The position numbers and the translations under genes were made by a program. Below are positions 1 to 8,629 of a stretch of 64,000 bases of DNA, one piece after another. This stretch comes from Cohnella kolymensis. GTDB taxonomy: Bacteria; Bacillota; Bacilli; Paenibacillales; Paenibacillaceae. Below the pieces are notes generated by a model. It was not told the origin of the DNA. It ran no database searches and saw nothing but the letters and a program-made list of their open reading frames with translations. The first letter of the stretch is position 1. Each line of letters starts with the position of its first letter. The stretch spans positions 36,996-100,995 of the forward strand of contig NZ_JXAL01000029.1 of assembly GCF_000829465.1 (NCBI RefSeq). Direction: 5' to 3'.

Positions 1-40
1 TATGAGCAGTATCTGTCAAAAAACGGGAGGATTCGGTGAA

Positions 41-1572
41 GTGAAAAAGACAGACCTTTCACAAATAAAAGGGGTAAGAAGGGGCTCAGCTGATTTTTTT
101 GAGAACAAATACTCGGACTCCGAAGTTGTTATTGGACTTGTCGGAGCAGTCGGGACCGAACAGAGTCGTATTGTTGAAGTTATTAAGGATCGGTTGCAAA
201 CCGCCTTTCGTTATAGGGCAGAGTTAATTCATGTTTCAAGAGATGTCATTTCTGATTTATATCTTACTCACAGCGACCATGAATCGGAGTACGATCGAGT
301 ACAAGAGCTATAGAGTTAGGTAATAAGGCAAGAGAAAAGTCAGGTGACCATTCCATACTCGCACTTGGGGTGGCATCCAAAATATTTAAAAAAAGAGAAA
401 TCGATAGAACCAATGGAGTAGGAAAGCCAAATAGAAGGATGGCTTATATAGTCAATTCACTAAAGCATCCAAAAGAAGTAGAAAAGCTCAGAGAAATATA
501 TTCAAATGGATTTTATTTAATCGGTATTAACTCAGATGAAAGCAGAAGAAAAGACCATTTGATTAAGTCAAAATTCATGACAGAAAATGAAGCCAAAGAT
601 CTCATTAAGCGGGACATGGATGAAATAGATGGTTTTGGACAACACACTAGGGACACTTTCGAGATGGCAGATTTTTACGTTCATTTAAGTAATCATGACC
701 AAGCAAAAAACAGTATTTGGCGAATTCTTGATTTAATATTCGGACATCCTCATCAAACACCGACTTTTGATGAATTTGCAATGTTCATGGCATTTACCTC
801 TGCGTTACGGTCGGCGGATTTATCAAGACAAGTTGGTGCAGTTATAGCTAAAGACAATGAAATCATAGCGCTGGGCGCGAACGATGCACCTAAATTTGGT
901 GGAGGATCGTACTGGTCAGAGTGGGATGCAGGGTCTCATGAATATATAGACCATCCGGATGGAAGAGATTATATTAGAGGAAAGGACCCTAATAAAGCTG
1001 AACAAGCTAGAATAATTGAAAATATTATTCAGGCGTTGGAGATTCAAGACGACGAAGAGAAACAGCAAGTAAAAGAGAAACTGAGCAGAAGCAAGATTAA
1101 GGATATAACTGAATACGGCCGTGTTGTTCATGCTGAAATGGATGCTTTATTGATGTGTTCGCGCAATAATGTAAGCACCCGAGGAGCCACTATTTATTGC
1201 ACGACTTATCCTTGTCATAATTGTGCGAAACATATTATTGCAGCAGGCATTACTAAGGTAATATATGTTGAACCATACCCAAAAAGCAAAGCTCTGGAAT
1301 TTCATTCGGATGCTATTTCAACGGACGTGAGTGAGGAAGGGAAAAAGGTTGTTTTTACTCCATTTGTAGGCATTGGTCCAAGAAAATTTTTTGATCTATT
1401 TTCAATGTCTTTAGGATCAGGTTATAATAAAATTAGGAAAAATAAAGATGGTTCCGCGCTAAAGTGGCAACATAAGGATGCAAGGATGCGCTCACAATTG
1501 CTACCTGTTTCCTATTTGGAAAGGGAAATACACGCGGCGACTATATTTGACTCAAAAAGGAGAGATATGTAG
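41..1572 (+). pseudogene. avcD: AvcD/DcdV-type anti-phage cytidine deaminase, frame broken by one missing base
   Basis: Seen: an N-terminal part with a glycine-rich P-loop-like motif GLVGAVGTEQS (about residues 32-42, without the Lys of a classical Walker A) and a C-terminal zinc deaminase domain with HAE (nt 1129-1137) and PCxxC (nt 1210-1224). Known: AvcD/DcdV proteins join such an N-terminal domain to a (d)CMP/dCTP deaminase and deplete deoxycytidine nucleotides during phage infection. The reading frame changes near nt 305-312; one added base joins the halves into about 511 residues, the usual size. The start is taken as GTG 41 because GGGAGG lies at 25-30. The RNA or regulator that controls AvcD elsewhere would lie upstream, outside the window. 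The break may be sequencing error or real loss. Confidence 0.8.
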
Positions 1573-1749
1573 ATGGAGAAAGGAAAGAAGTATTTCCATC
1601 GAGAAGGGGAAACCGATATGACCATGAGAAAGAGGGATCCGCATATTGAATTAGCCATCAAGGCTGTCAATAATTGGCCAGATTGGAAAAAGGCTGTGTA
1701 TCAAACTCAAAATCCCCGAATCGTTCAACGTAACTCGGTAACTCGTTAA
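1573..1749 (+). CDS. Small hypothetical protein downstream of avcD (58 aa)
   Basis: ATG 1573 follows the avcD stop directly and has an AAGGAG Shine-Dalgarno at 1557-1562, inside the end of avcD, so the two are probably cotranscribed. The product is 58 residues, basic, with a short helix-like stretch and the motif NWPDWKK. A shorter start at Met16 or Met18 is possible. From memory, small proteins with a WPxWK motif are common in Firmicute phages and mobile elements, but I cannot name a family. No signal peptide or membrane segment. Its tight coupling to the deaminase makes a role as partner or regulator conceivable; that is inference only. Confidence 0.55.
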   Translation: MEKGKKYFHREGETDMTMRKRDPHIELAIKAVNNWPDWKKAVYQTQNPRIVQRNSVTR

Positions 1750-1768
1750 ATATACATAATAAATAACT

Positions 1769-1828
1769 AAACCAGGCGTTACTAGCAGTCATCCTTGATG
1801 ATTGTGAACTATACGCCTGGTTTTTTCA
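1769..1828 (+). terminator. Rho-independent terminator after avcD unit
   Basis: ACCAGGCGT (1771-1779) pairs with ACGCCTGGT (1813-1821) and is followed by a T run. The long loop contains a second small hairpin, TCATC/GATGA. Confidence 0.75.
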
Positions 1829-2251
1829 TTTCGTAGTTGTTTTCGTATGGAAAAGAAATTTGTGCATGGCTAATTCAACAAGTTGATCGGCAAATTTACG
1901 CTGTACAGTGCCTTCGGTCATATTTTACCCATCGGTCACAAGGCATCTGGCTTGTAAAGCCCATTTAGGATCTAGCGCAGCAGGCAAAACGATAGGTTGA
2001 TTTGTAGAATTCAGTATTGGTGTAAGATTATCACTGTTTCTGTAGGACCAAGTATAAATAATCGATCTTTAGTTAGCAATTGGAGCGATTGGATTAGTTA
2101 TAAGGAGAATCCGATTGTGGTGGGGATAGAGGAAGAGCCCAAAGGCTAGAGATCGTATTCAATTTTAAGTACAGATCAAGGTGAGATTATCGCCTATGCT
2201 CTGTATTTTTTATGGTCAAAGTCAACAGGGAGGTTCAAATGTTAGAGAGGC
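1829..2251. other. Gene-free stretch with weak coding remnants
   Basis: No convincing gene. On the plus strand a short open frame without a start codon ends at TAG 2147-2149 (about 40 residues, last part SNWSDWISYKENP) just before a terminator, which suggests the 3' remnant of an eroded gene. On the minus strand a 31-residue open piece begins MTEGTVQRKFADQ. Neither can be assigned. Confidence 0.4.
2168..2212 (+). terminator. Rho-independent terminator of an eroded plus-strand unit
   Basis: TACAGA (2170-2175) pairs with TCTGTA (2200-2205), with an inner GGTGA/TCGCC stem, followed by six T. No intact gene precedes it. Confidence 0.55.
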
Positions 2252-3166
2252 TTATTTTACTTCAAAAGCGACGGACAGTTTGATTCCATAATCCGTTTTA
2301 TCCGCGCCGACACTTTTGGTAATGCGGTATGTTCCGGGTTTTAGGTCGTCGGGGAGTTTAATATTTTGTGTGAATTCACCGACCGTATAAGCGGAATAGC
2401 CGACATCGGCAATTGATGTTGCCTTCTTCATACCGTTGAGTAGAACCCAGCCATTCTGTTCCTTCTTCTCTAAATCGTACCTGCCCCCGTGAGCTAAATT
2501 CGTCGGTCCATGGTTCGTAATTTTCAATTGAAGGTTATCGTTCGGCGCATAAACCTTCTTGTCCGTCTCGAGTTTTGCGTTAATGAACTTGCCGGGCACG
2601 TAATAGACGTAAACGATCGAATCGGAAACAGTCCCGTCTTTCTCCACAAGCTCCGTCAGTAACGTATACAGGGCATCGGTTTTCTCGGGCATAATTACGT
2701 TCACGCGAAAGGGAAGCTTATGTACGATATCCTTGTTGCTTCGAGGATCGACCGAAACCGTATGTACGTTCGGAGGAAGCCCGATTGGCTTGAATTTCGC
2801 ATCGACTTCGGTGAGTGTTGCTCGGATCTGCTTGTCTGCCGGAAAATACTGAAAATACAGTCCCTGTTCCTCGCTCGGACGCGTATGGAACGCGTAAGTC
2901 GCCTCCGGTGACTTTCTCGGAAATTGGTCGGGAAAAAGGTTGCGGAGTTTCTCCCCCGACTGGATGGGATGTCCGATTTTCTCGAAAATGTCTTTCGTCG
3001 GCCATTTTAGCTCGATGTTTCCGTCCGGCGACTTAACGAATTGGAGCGAAATGCCTTTAGCAGCAATCTGATCGGCGGAAGCGCTCGGCTCGGGGGTCGA
3101 TGTTCCATTCCGTTCGCAACCGGTAATAAGCGTGGTAAGCAGGAGCAATGCGAAAAGCTTTTTCAT
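2252..3166 (-). CDS. Ig-like domain lipoprotein
   Basis: A 304-residue secreted lipoprotein. Seen: a signal peptide MKKLFALLLLTTLITGC with lipobox LITGC, cleaved before Cys17, then a Ser/Pro/Thr-rich linker. The C-terminal third (from about residue 200) has the pattern KKVYAPNDNLQLKITNHGPT, typical of bacterial Ig-like or BsuPI-like beta-sandwich domains. The middle part is not recognised. It should sit on the outer face of the membrane. It is transcribed alone, divergently from the SRPBCC-ArsR pair. The SD is TTGGAGC before ATG 3166. Function unknown. Confidence 0.75.
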   Translation of the reverse strand: MKKLFALLLLTTLITGCERNGTSTPEPSASADQIAAKGISLQFVKSPDGNIELKWPTKDIFEKIGHPIQSGEKLRNLFPDQFPRKSPEATYAFHTRPSEEQGLYFQYFPADKQIRATLTEVDAKFKPIGLPPNVHTVSVDPRSNKDIVHKLPFRVNVIMPEKTDALYTLLTELVEKDGTVSDSIVYVYYVPGKFINAKLETDKKVYAPNDNLQLKITNHGPTNLAHGGRYDLEKKEQNGWVLLNGMKKATSIADVGYSAYTVGEFTQNIKLPDDLKPGTYRITKSVGADKTDYGIKLSVAFEVK

Positions 3167-3288
3167 GAGGTCAGCTCCAAGTCTATTTGATGTTATTCTT
3201 TAGACGTGGATCCGGCCAAAAAGTTATCTTGTAAGTTTATGTAAGCAGAAAAATAATGTATCATTGTCAATTCGGCTAGAAATATTAC

Positions 3289-3304
3289 TTAACCGATTGG
3301 TTGA
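3289..3304. promoter_or_regulatory. Inverted repeat, possible ArsR operator
   Basis: TTAACC-GATT-GGTTGA is a dyad with 5 of 6 matching arm positions, about 30 nt before the SRPBCC start. ArsR proteins usually bind such repeats at their own promoters. Assignment is inferred from position. Confidence 0.35.
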
Positions 3305-3332
3305 CTATAGTGAAACGGAAAGGAAGAACGCA

Positions 3333-4010
3333 ATGGCGAATGTATCGAAGACGACTTTAAACATGAACAGACGATTTAAAGTGTCGGCAGAGAAAGTATG
3401 CGATGCTTGGTTGAACCCTGCGATGATGAGAAGATGGCTGTTCACCAGGGAGGCGACCAACAAGGTTGCTCTTAGCGAGCCCCGAGTGGGCGGCGAATGG
3501 CAAATCACTGAACATCGGGAGGGCACAGATTATACGGCTATCGGCGAGTACATCGAGATCGATCGCCCGAATCGTTTGGTTTTTACCTTCAAAATGCCTC
3601 AGTTCAGTGACTCGATCGATACGATTACGGTCGAAATTCGTGCCTTGGAGCAAGGTTGTGAGATGAGCTTCACGCAAGAGATCTTCGTTCCACACCAGGA
3701 CAATTGGACGGAAGCGGACATCGAAAAAGCGTTGAAAGAATATCGAGACGGTTCGGAGCATGGCTGGTCGTTGATGTTCGGCGGTTTGAACGATTTGCTC
3801 GCGTTGCAATTCCGCGTGGAGAAAATCGGCGCGCGTACGTTGGACGACGCAACGATTGACGGGATCTACGCCGAGCATGTTCGCGACGAAGGAGAACAGA
3901 CGCTGGCCGCTCTAAGTTATCTAGGCTACGTCGATCCGACAAAGGTCGCTTCGACGGCACTCGGCCGAAATCTGCTTCGTTCCTTCGCCGATCCTTCGAA
4001 TGAGCGATAA
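3333..4010 (+). CDS. SRPBCC (AHSA1-type) domain protein
   Basis: A START/AHSA1-like domain covers about residues 10-160 (RRFKVSAEKVCDAWLNPAMM near the start, then VGGEWQ and FTFKMP). A C-terminal extension of about 60 residues after it is not recognised. ATG 3333 is preferred over upstream starts because AAAGGAAG lies just before it. The last 11 nt overlap the ArsR gene, so the pair is translationally coupled. Known: ArsR-SRPBCC pairs are common in Firmicutes and Actinobacteria, usually with the regulator first; here the order is reversed. The hydrophobic pocket is thought to bind a small ligand; the ligand here is unknown. Confidence 0.82.
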   Translation: MANVSKTTLNMNRRFKVSAEKVCDAWLNPAMMRRWLFTREATNKVALSEPRVGGEWQITEHREGTDYTAIGEYIEIDRPNRLVFTFKMPQFSDSIDTITVEIRALEQGCEMSFTQEIFVPHQDNWTEADIEKALKEYRDGSEHGWSLMFGGLNDLLALQFRVEKIGARTLDDATIDGIYAEHVRDEGEQTLAALSYLGYVDPTKVASTALGRNLLRSFADPSNER

Positions 4011-4347
4011 GGCGATGATCGACGATAACGAAAAAAAGCTGAATCTCGTCTTCCATGCGCTGGCCGACCCGACGAGAAGGGAGATGGTCAGGCTAGTCGC
4101 CGTGCAAGAGCGGTCGGTATCGGAACTGGCCTCTCCCTTCGACATTTCCCTGGCGGGCGTCTCTAAGCATATCAAGGTGCTGGAAGGAGCCGGCATCTTC
4201 TATCGGACGGTTATCGGAAGAACGCATATGTGTCGTCTCAATCCGTCGTCGATCACCGTGGCGAGCAAATGGCTGAAATTTTACGAACGGCTCTGGGACA
4301 TGCAATTCGACGCGTTGGAGCGCGCGCTGGAGCAGGAAGAAGAGTGA
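4000..4347 (+). CDS. ArsR family transcriptional regulator
   Basis: A 115-residue winged-helix repressor. Seen: FHALADPTRREMVRLV, ERSVSELASPFDISLAGVSKHIKVLEGAG, the ArsR helix-turn-helix and wing, and a C-terminal helix ending in an acidic tail. There is no CxC metal site of the arsenic or cadmium type, so it probably belongs to the non-metal group that accompanies SRPBCC proteins (SdpR-like). It overlaps the preceding gene by 11 nt. It likely represses its own unit through the dyad upstream of the first gene. Confidence 0.88.
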   Translation: MSDKAMIDDNEKKLNLVFHALADPTRREMVRLVAVQERSVSELASPFDISLAGVSKHIKVLEGAGIFYRTVIGRTHMCRLNPSSITVASKWLKFYERLWDMQFDALERALEQEEE

Positions 4348-4459
4348 ATATCGGAAGAAAATAAGATCGAGCGCGCCCCCGCTCGGGCTTTGGCATATGA
4401 AGGCAAATCATTCCCTGCCCGAAATTATCTTAGATCTTGGAGTCAAACAAGTCTATAAA

Positions 4460-4505
4460 AAGAAACGGTGCGTCTTCCTTGTCAAAGGACCGCACCATTT
4501 CTTTT
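4460..4505. terminator. Bidirectional terminator between arsR and MCO gene
   Basis: AAACGGTGCG (from 4464) pairs with CGCACCATTT (to 4499). A T run follows on both strands, so it serves the minus-strand multicopper oxidase and probably the plus-strand ArsR unit. Confidence 0.75.
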
Positions 4506-4514
4506 GGAAACAAT

Positions 4515-6266
4515 CTAATCGGTAACAATGATTTCCGCCTGCATGCTTGGGTGGGTCGAGCAGTAGTAGGTATATGTCCCCGTACTTCCAAACGTGTGAA
4601 CGTACTCCCCATTCATTAGTAGATTGTTACTAGTAAAAGATTCCCCGAGGTCAATCACCGTATGAATCTGGGTGTCTTTATTCACCCATTTGACTGATTG
4701 GCCTTTTTTTATCGTAAGCTTCTGGGGAGAGAAAGCATTGTTTTTGATTTCCACCACCGGTGCTCCGCCGACAGTGCCTGAGGTTTCGGGTGGTTTATTG
4801 TCGGTACTGTCTGTTGAGCCATGCCCGGTATGGCCATTGGACCCGTCTGATTCCGGCATGCTCGGTGCCACATCGGCTGAAACGATGATTTCCCCGCTTT
4901 TCTTATTGAGTTCTAACTTCGCCCCAAGCTGCTCCGACACAAATCGAAGAGGAACCATTATAGCTCCCTTTATTGTTTTGAGCGGTGCGGAGAGGGTGAT
5001 TAGCCTGCCGTCCACTTTCGCTTGCTTCTTATGCAGCCACAACTCAATGGATATATTACCTTTCAAATAGATCACCGACTGCTGGCTCTGGTTCCATTTC
5101 ACTTCAGCACCTAACTGATCCCCTAGGAAACGGAGGGGGACGTACGTTGTCCCATTCATCGCTATCGGCGGACTCTGAAGCGTAATGGTTCGGCCGTTAA
5201 CAACTGCCGTTTTCTTTCCGGCTTTTATAATTATAGAAGCAGTGGTTGACGGTTTCACTTGCTTGCCAACCTCTATCATAGTATGCAAACCACCCGGATA
5301 AACCCCATTATTCGTGTTATCAACGATATTATGGCTGTGGAAAGGAAACATGCCGTCCTGATCAAATTTAACCATTAGGTCATAACGTTCACCGGGCCCT
5401 ATAAGAATCGTGTCTTTGGTTAGCGGCTGAGGCAGAGGCCTGCCATCTGAAGCAATGACTTGAAAATGGTAACCGTGCATATGAAAGCTGTGCGGCTGGT
5501 AGCCAGAGTTAATCATTCGAATCAAAACAGTTTGACCAACCAAACCTTCAATCATGGTCGTGGGGTCCGTCTCTGTATCCGGAAACGCCTTGCCGTTAAT
5601 GGTCCAATATCTCGGATGAAACGCCGTACGGTCGTACGCCGTTCCTTGCTCAACTGCTTTATGCCAAACAGGGTCGATTTCATTTAGCTGAAATACGTAC
5701 TCTTTGTCAAAAGACGGTCCGCCGGTCCAAGCTTGTTTCGCACCATCTTTTGCACTGACAATTAATGCGCCGTGCATGCCCATTTGTAAATGTTCGACCG
5801 TATCCACATGGCAATGATAAAAATAAGTACCGGCATGATCCGCGGTAAAACGGTAAATAAAGCTTTCTCCGACTTGAATGGCAGGTGAAGTATGAGGCAC
5901 TCCGTCATTCTGCTGGTTCGTATCCATACCATGCCAATGGATCGTATGAGCGAGGCGTTTGATTCCGGTCTTTTTAGCACCGATGTTGGTTAGCTTGACC
6001 TCGACCCGGTCGCCTTCATTTACCGACAATGTTGGGGCAGGATAACTCGCGCTGCCCTTTTCATTTTTCAAGCTGTAACCCCATATATAAACCTCTTGAC
6101 CATCGGGTAGAGTTAAATAGCCGTCTGTTGCAAATAACTCGAACTGTTTAACATTAGGAGTCTCCGCTTCCGCGAAACGTATGGTCCCGGTCATACTGAA
6201 TGATGTCAAAACAGCCGCAATTACAAGCGATGCATACCGTAACCTATACCGTACCTTCCCTCTCAT
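4515..6266 (-). CDS. Multicopper oxidase fused to stalk repeats and a plastocyanin-like domain
   Basis: A secreted protein of 583 residues. Domains in order: signal peptide (about 1-34); a two-cupredoxin multicopper oxidase with the copper motifs HWHG, HCH, HSFHMHG and HSHN (about 40-345); two copper-amine-oxidase N-terminal-like stalk repeats, each with the VPLRFxxxQLGA motif (about 355-460); a Ser/Asp/Gly linker; and a C-terminal cupredoxin with STHPSM at its copper site. Known: such oxidases pass electrons from a substrate to oxygen. The start at 6266 is chosen because AGGAGGG precedes it; an upstream ATG (6293) overlaps a hairpin. It follows the cupredoxin gene on the same strand. Substrate unknown; copper or iron oxidation is possible. 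Confidence 0.85.
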   Translation of the reverse strand: MRGKVRYRLRYASLVIAAVLTSFSMTGTIRFAEAETPNVKQFELFATDGYLTLPDGQEVYIWGYSLKNEKGSASYPAPTLSVNEGDRVEVKLTNIGAKKTGIKRLAHTIHWHGMDTNQQNDGVPHTSPAIQVGESFIYRFTADHAGTYFYHCHVDTVEHLQMGMHGALIVSAKDGAKQAWTGGPSFDKEYVFQLNEIDPVWHKAVEQGTAYDRTAFHPRYWTINGKAFPDTETDPTTMIEGLVGQTVLIRMINSGYQPHSFHMHGYHFQVIASDGRPLPQPLTKDTILIGPGERYDLMVKFDQDGMFPFHSHNIVDNTNNGVYPGGLHTMIEVGKQVKPSTTASIIIKAGKKTAVVNGRTITLQSPPIAMNGTTYVPLRFLGDQLGAEVKWNQSQQSVIYLKGNISIELWLHKKQAKVDGRLITLSAPLKTIKGAIMVPLRFVSEQLGAKLELNKKSGEIIVSADVAPSMPESDGSNGHTGHGSTDSTDNKPPETSGTVGGAPVVEIKNNAFSPQKLTIKKGQSVKWVNKDTQIHTVIDLGESFTSNNLLMNGEYVHTFGSTGTYTYYCSTHPSMQAEIIVTD

Positions 6267-6296
6267 TGTCGAATTCCCTCCTGTTAAAGACAAGAA

Positions 6297-6316
6297 AGGG
6301 AGCGTCTACGCTCCCT
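6297..6316 (-). terminator. Intercistronic hairpin, possible weak terminator
   Basis: AGGGAGCGT/ACGCTCCCT is a perfect 9-bp stem with a tiny loop between the cupredoxin and oxidase genes. On the minus strand it is followed by TTTCTTGTCTTT. It could limit readthrough into the oxidase or stabilise the upstream mRNA. Confidence 0.5.
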
Positions 6317-6354
6317 CTCTATCCTGTTGAACTGTCAATTAATGAATAATACTT

Positions 6355-7632
6355 CTATTGATGACCGGTATGATCCGCAGTTGCTGCGGCGCCCACTGTA
6401 ACGGTGAAAGTTTTGGTTTTTTCATTCCAAGTATAAGTTCCGCCCAGCGCGCGTACAATTTGTTCCGCAGACGCATAATTGGTTCCATTCAATTTAATAG
6501 ATGCAGTTTGAACTTTTTTTGCCTGCGATCCCTGGCCCACTGTTACAACTATCGCTTTAAGCTTGCTGTCGTATACGGCTTTTCCACCCATCGCTTGGGC
6601 AAAAGACGGTATAGAAACGTACAAGCTGCCGTTTTTCCATTGTGCTTTGGCAGAATCGGCGACCGCTTTACCATTAACTACGAATTTCACAGCATTTTTG
6701 GGAAACACAACGACTGTGCCCTTCATTAATGAACCCGAGTGAAGATAGCACTCGTAGGTATAGGTCCCCGCTTTAGTGAATTTTAATTTGTAAGATTGAC
6801 CGTTCATCACCACTCCGGAGTTTATAAATCCTTTTCCGTTAAATTCGCTGCCCCCTGCCGGAGCCAAAAACTTCGGATTGAGGCCCTGGTCAGTAAAAAA
6901 ATCTAGATCTGCAGGTTTATTAAAGGTGACCCAATGCGGTTCGTATGGACTTAGGTTACTCCACTCCACGGAATCGCCCTCGCTGATGGTCACTAAATCC
7001 GGTGTCATGCGATTATGGGAAAGGGTGGTGTGAGCGGAACCCAGCGCTACCTTGTATGTCAAAGAACCGTTTCCATTATCGGTATATTGAATTTCATGAT
7101 TCCCTTTCAGTGCCTCTGCTTGCAGTATGAGTTCATTTTCTTGCGCTTTTGTAGCCGCGGCCTGTTCTACTTTGCTTGGGATAGGCTGGCCTTTAGGAAC
7201 TACGACTACAGTTCCGCTCATAAGCGGGTGAAGAATACAGTAATAGGGGTAGGCTCCGCTCGCTGTAAAAGTGATTTCGTACGTTTTCGTAGGTTCCAAG
7301 ATGCCAGAGTTTAAAAGCGTTTTTCCGTCCCAGCTTACGCTGCTTGCTGCTGAGGGAGCTACGGAAGCAGGATCTTCAGGTGAGAGAGGGGCCTTGCCCG
7401 CTAAAAACGTAACGGTGTGAGGGGTAAATTTCGCTGCGTTCGTGAACACCACTTTGTCTCCTTCATGGATGTAAACTACTTTTGGGAACATGGAGTCCAG
7501 CGAAGCCGCGTCTGTTTCTTTACCGACCGATACCTGCCAGGTGTCTGTGCTTGATTCGGCCGCAAATGCGGATCCGATTAGCACCATGGCCATTGCGAGG
7601 ACGAGAACAAATGCCGTGGCTTTTCTTTTCAT
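6355..7632 (-). CDS. Secreted double-cupredoxin protein with stalk domain
   Basis: A 425-residue exported protein with a signal peptide ending AFA (residues 1-24). Two plastocyanin-like domains follow: the first holds PHTVTF and CILHPLMSG (about 40-150), the second PHWVTF and CYLHSGSLMKG (about 190-310). Their His and Cys residues fit type 1 copper ligands. A copper-amine-oxidase N-terminal-like stalk domain (about 315-410) and a short tail DHTGHQ end the protein. SD AAAGGAGCGG precedes ATG 7632. It is the first gene of a unit with the multicopper oxidase and is a plausible electron-transfer or copper-carrier partner on the cell surface; that link is inferred. Confidence 0.82.
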   Translation of the reverse strand: MKRKATAFVLVLAMAMVLIGSAFAAESSTDTWQVSVGKETDAASLDSMFPKVVYIHEGDKVVFTNAAKFTPHTVTFLAGKAPLSPEDPASVAPSAASSVSWDGKTLLNSGILEPTKTYEITFTASGAYPYYCILHPLMSGTVVVVPKGQPIPSKVEQAAATKAQENELILQAEALKGNHEIQYTDNGNGSLTYKVALGSAHTTLSHNRMTPDLVTISEGDSVEWSNLSPYEPHWVTFNKPADLDFFTDQGLNPKFLAPAGGSEFNGKGFINSGVVMNGQSYKLKFTKAGTYTYECYLHSGSLMKGTVVVFPKNAVKFVVNGKAVADSAKAQWKNGSLYVSIPSFAQAMGGKAVYDSKLKAIVVTVGQGSQAKKVQTASIKLNGTNYASAEQIVRALGGTYTWNEKTKTFTVTVGAAATADHTGHQ

Positions 7633-7853
7633 TCTACCGCTCCTTTAATTATATAATAACGCCAAATATTTTTCGGGATTATTTAGCGCATATGTATAAC
7701 TTTACCATAAAGTGATGAAGTGGAGTAGGTAGGAAAATAGATGAACAATGTCATATAAATGTGTTTCCCGGCGACGCTTATTCCCCTTTTATCAGACCCA
7801 TTCTGATACGATACGAGTGGTTGTTCTATAACTTACTGACAAAGTGGGTTGGT

Positions 7854-7990
7854 ATGAAGCACTTGTTATCCGTTGAACATATAACAAAGAGCTGCGGCGA
7901 TAAAATTCTGTTTGAAGATGTCACTTTTGGGGTCGAGACCGGTGATAAATCGGCATTATCGGCGTGAACGGAAACGGCAACAATAACAAC
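7854..7990 (+). pseudogene. 5' remnant of an ABC-F ATPase gene (partial duplication)
   Basis: From ATG 7854 the frame encodes MKHLLSVEHITK, then GDKILFEDVTFGVET, nearly identical to the start of the intact ABC-F gene at 24815. A frame break near 7945 is followed by the degenerate P-loop region (GVNGNGN in the shifted frame), and homology stops near 7990. The sequence upstream is also similar (GATACGATACGAGTG here, GATATGATACGGGTG before 24815), so the promoter was copied too. It cannot encode a functional ATPase. Confidence 0.8.
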
Positions 7991-8246
7991 CCCGTCCACC
8001 GAACGCTAATTGCTCATCAACGATCACATCCGTCTTTTATTCAAAAGCAAGCTTCAGGCCTGTTGTCGGTAGCTGTTGTTCCGATGTACACTGCCGGTAG
8101 GGACGCTGCTTGGCGAAGTGTGTAAAGCAGAATTGAGCCGGTTGCATCCTCGAATGAGGTGCAAATGGCTTTTTAGCTAGCGGCCGTTCTTTCTTAAAAC
8201 AGCAATACATAAGAAATCTCAATATTGCTAATATGCTAGACTCAAG
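7991..8246. other. Gene-free decayed stretch
   Basis: Between the ABC-F remnant and the RibD_C fragment I see no gene, terminator or recognisable repeat. Short open frames on both strands have no start signals. Confidence 0.4.
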
Positions 8247-8561
8247 TTGTGCATTGTAAACGGTGCCGAAGGGTACAAGACATGGAACCGTTCATCGTTG
8301 ATCAAGGACAGCAACAGCACCCCACTCCGAATCGCGGAGTTAAAGCAACAGCCCGGCAAAGACATTGCGATTTTCGGCAGCGGCACCCTCGTGTCGCTTC
8401 TCGCCCCGCTTGGTTTGATCGATGAATACCGATTAATTCTGAATCCTGTCGTCTTGGGCATAGGCAGGCCATTATTCCGGAATTTCCGTGAAAAGCTGTC
8501 CCTTCAGCTAGTGGATAGCAAGGCGTTCAATTCTGGCAATATCCTGCTCTGTTATCGGTAG
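8247..8561 (+). pseudogene. RibD C-terminal/dihydrofolate reductase-like protein, 5'-truncated
   Basis: About 90 residues match the C-terminal half of the RibD_C (dihydrofolate reductase-like) family: WNRSSLIKD, LKQQPGKDIAIFGSGTLVS, LIDEYRLILNPVVLGIGRPLF, and an ending SGNILLCYR. Family members are about 180 residues, so the N-terminal half, including the start of the nucleotide-binding fold, is missing. No SD precedes ATG 8247. It is a remnant in a decaying region. Confidence 0.75.
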
Positions 8562-8629
8562 ATTAGACGAGAAATAAGATCAACTCGCCATCGTAAAGTG
8601 AGTAAAATATAGGAGTGGAAAGGGACATC

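Noticed and set aside
1..1750. Prophage remnant around avcD
   Set aside because: No integrase, structural or lysis gene is visible; only the small WPxWK-type protein hints at phage origin.
2718..3036. Overlapping small frames within the lipoprotein gene
   Set aside because: They are other-frame readings of the Ig-like lipoprotein, without SD or family likeness.
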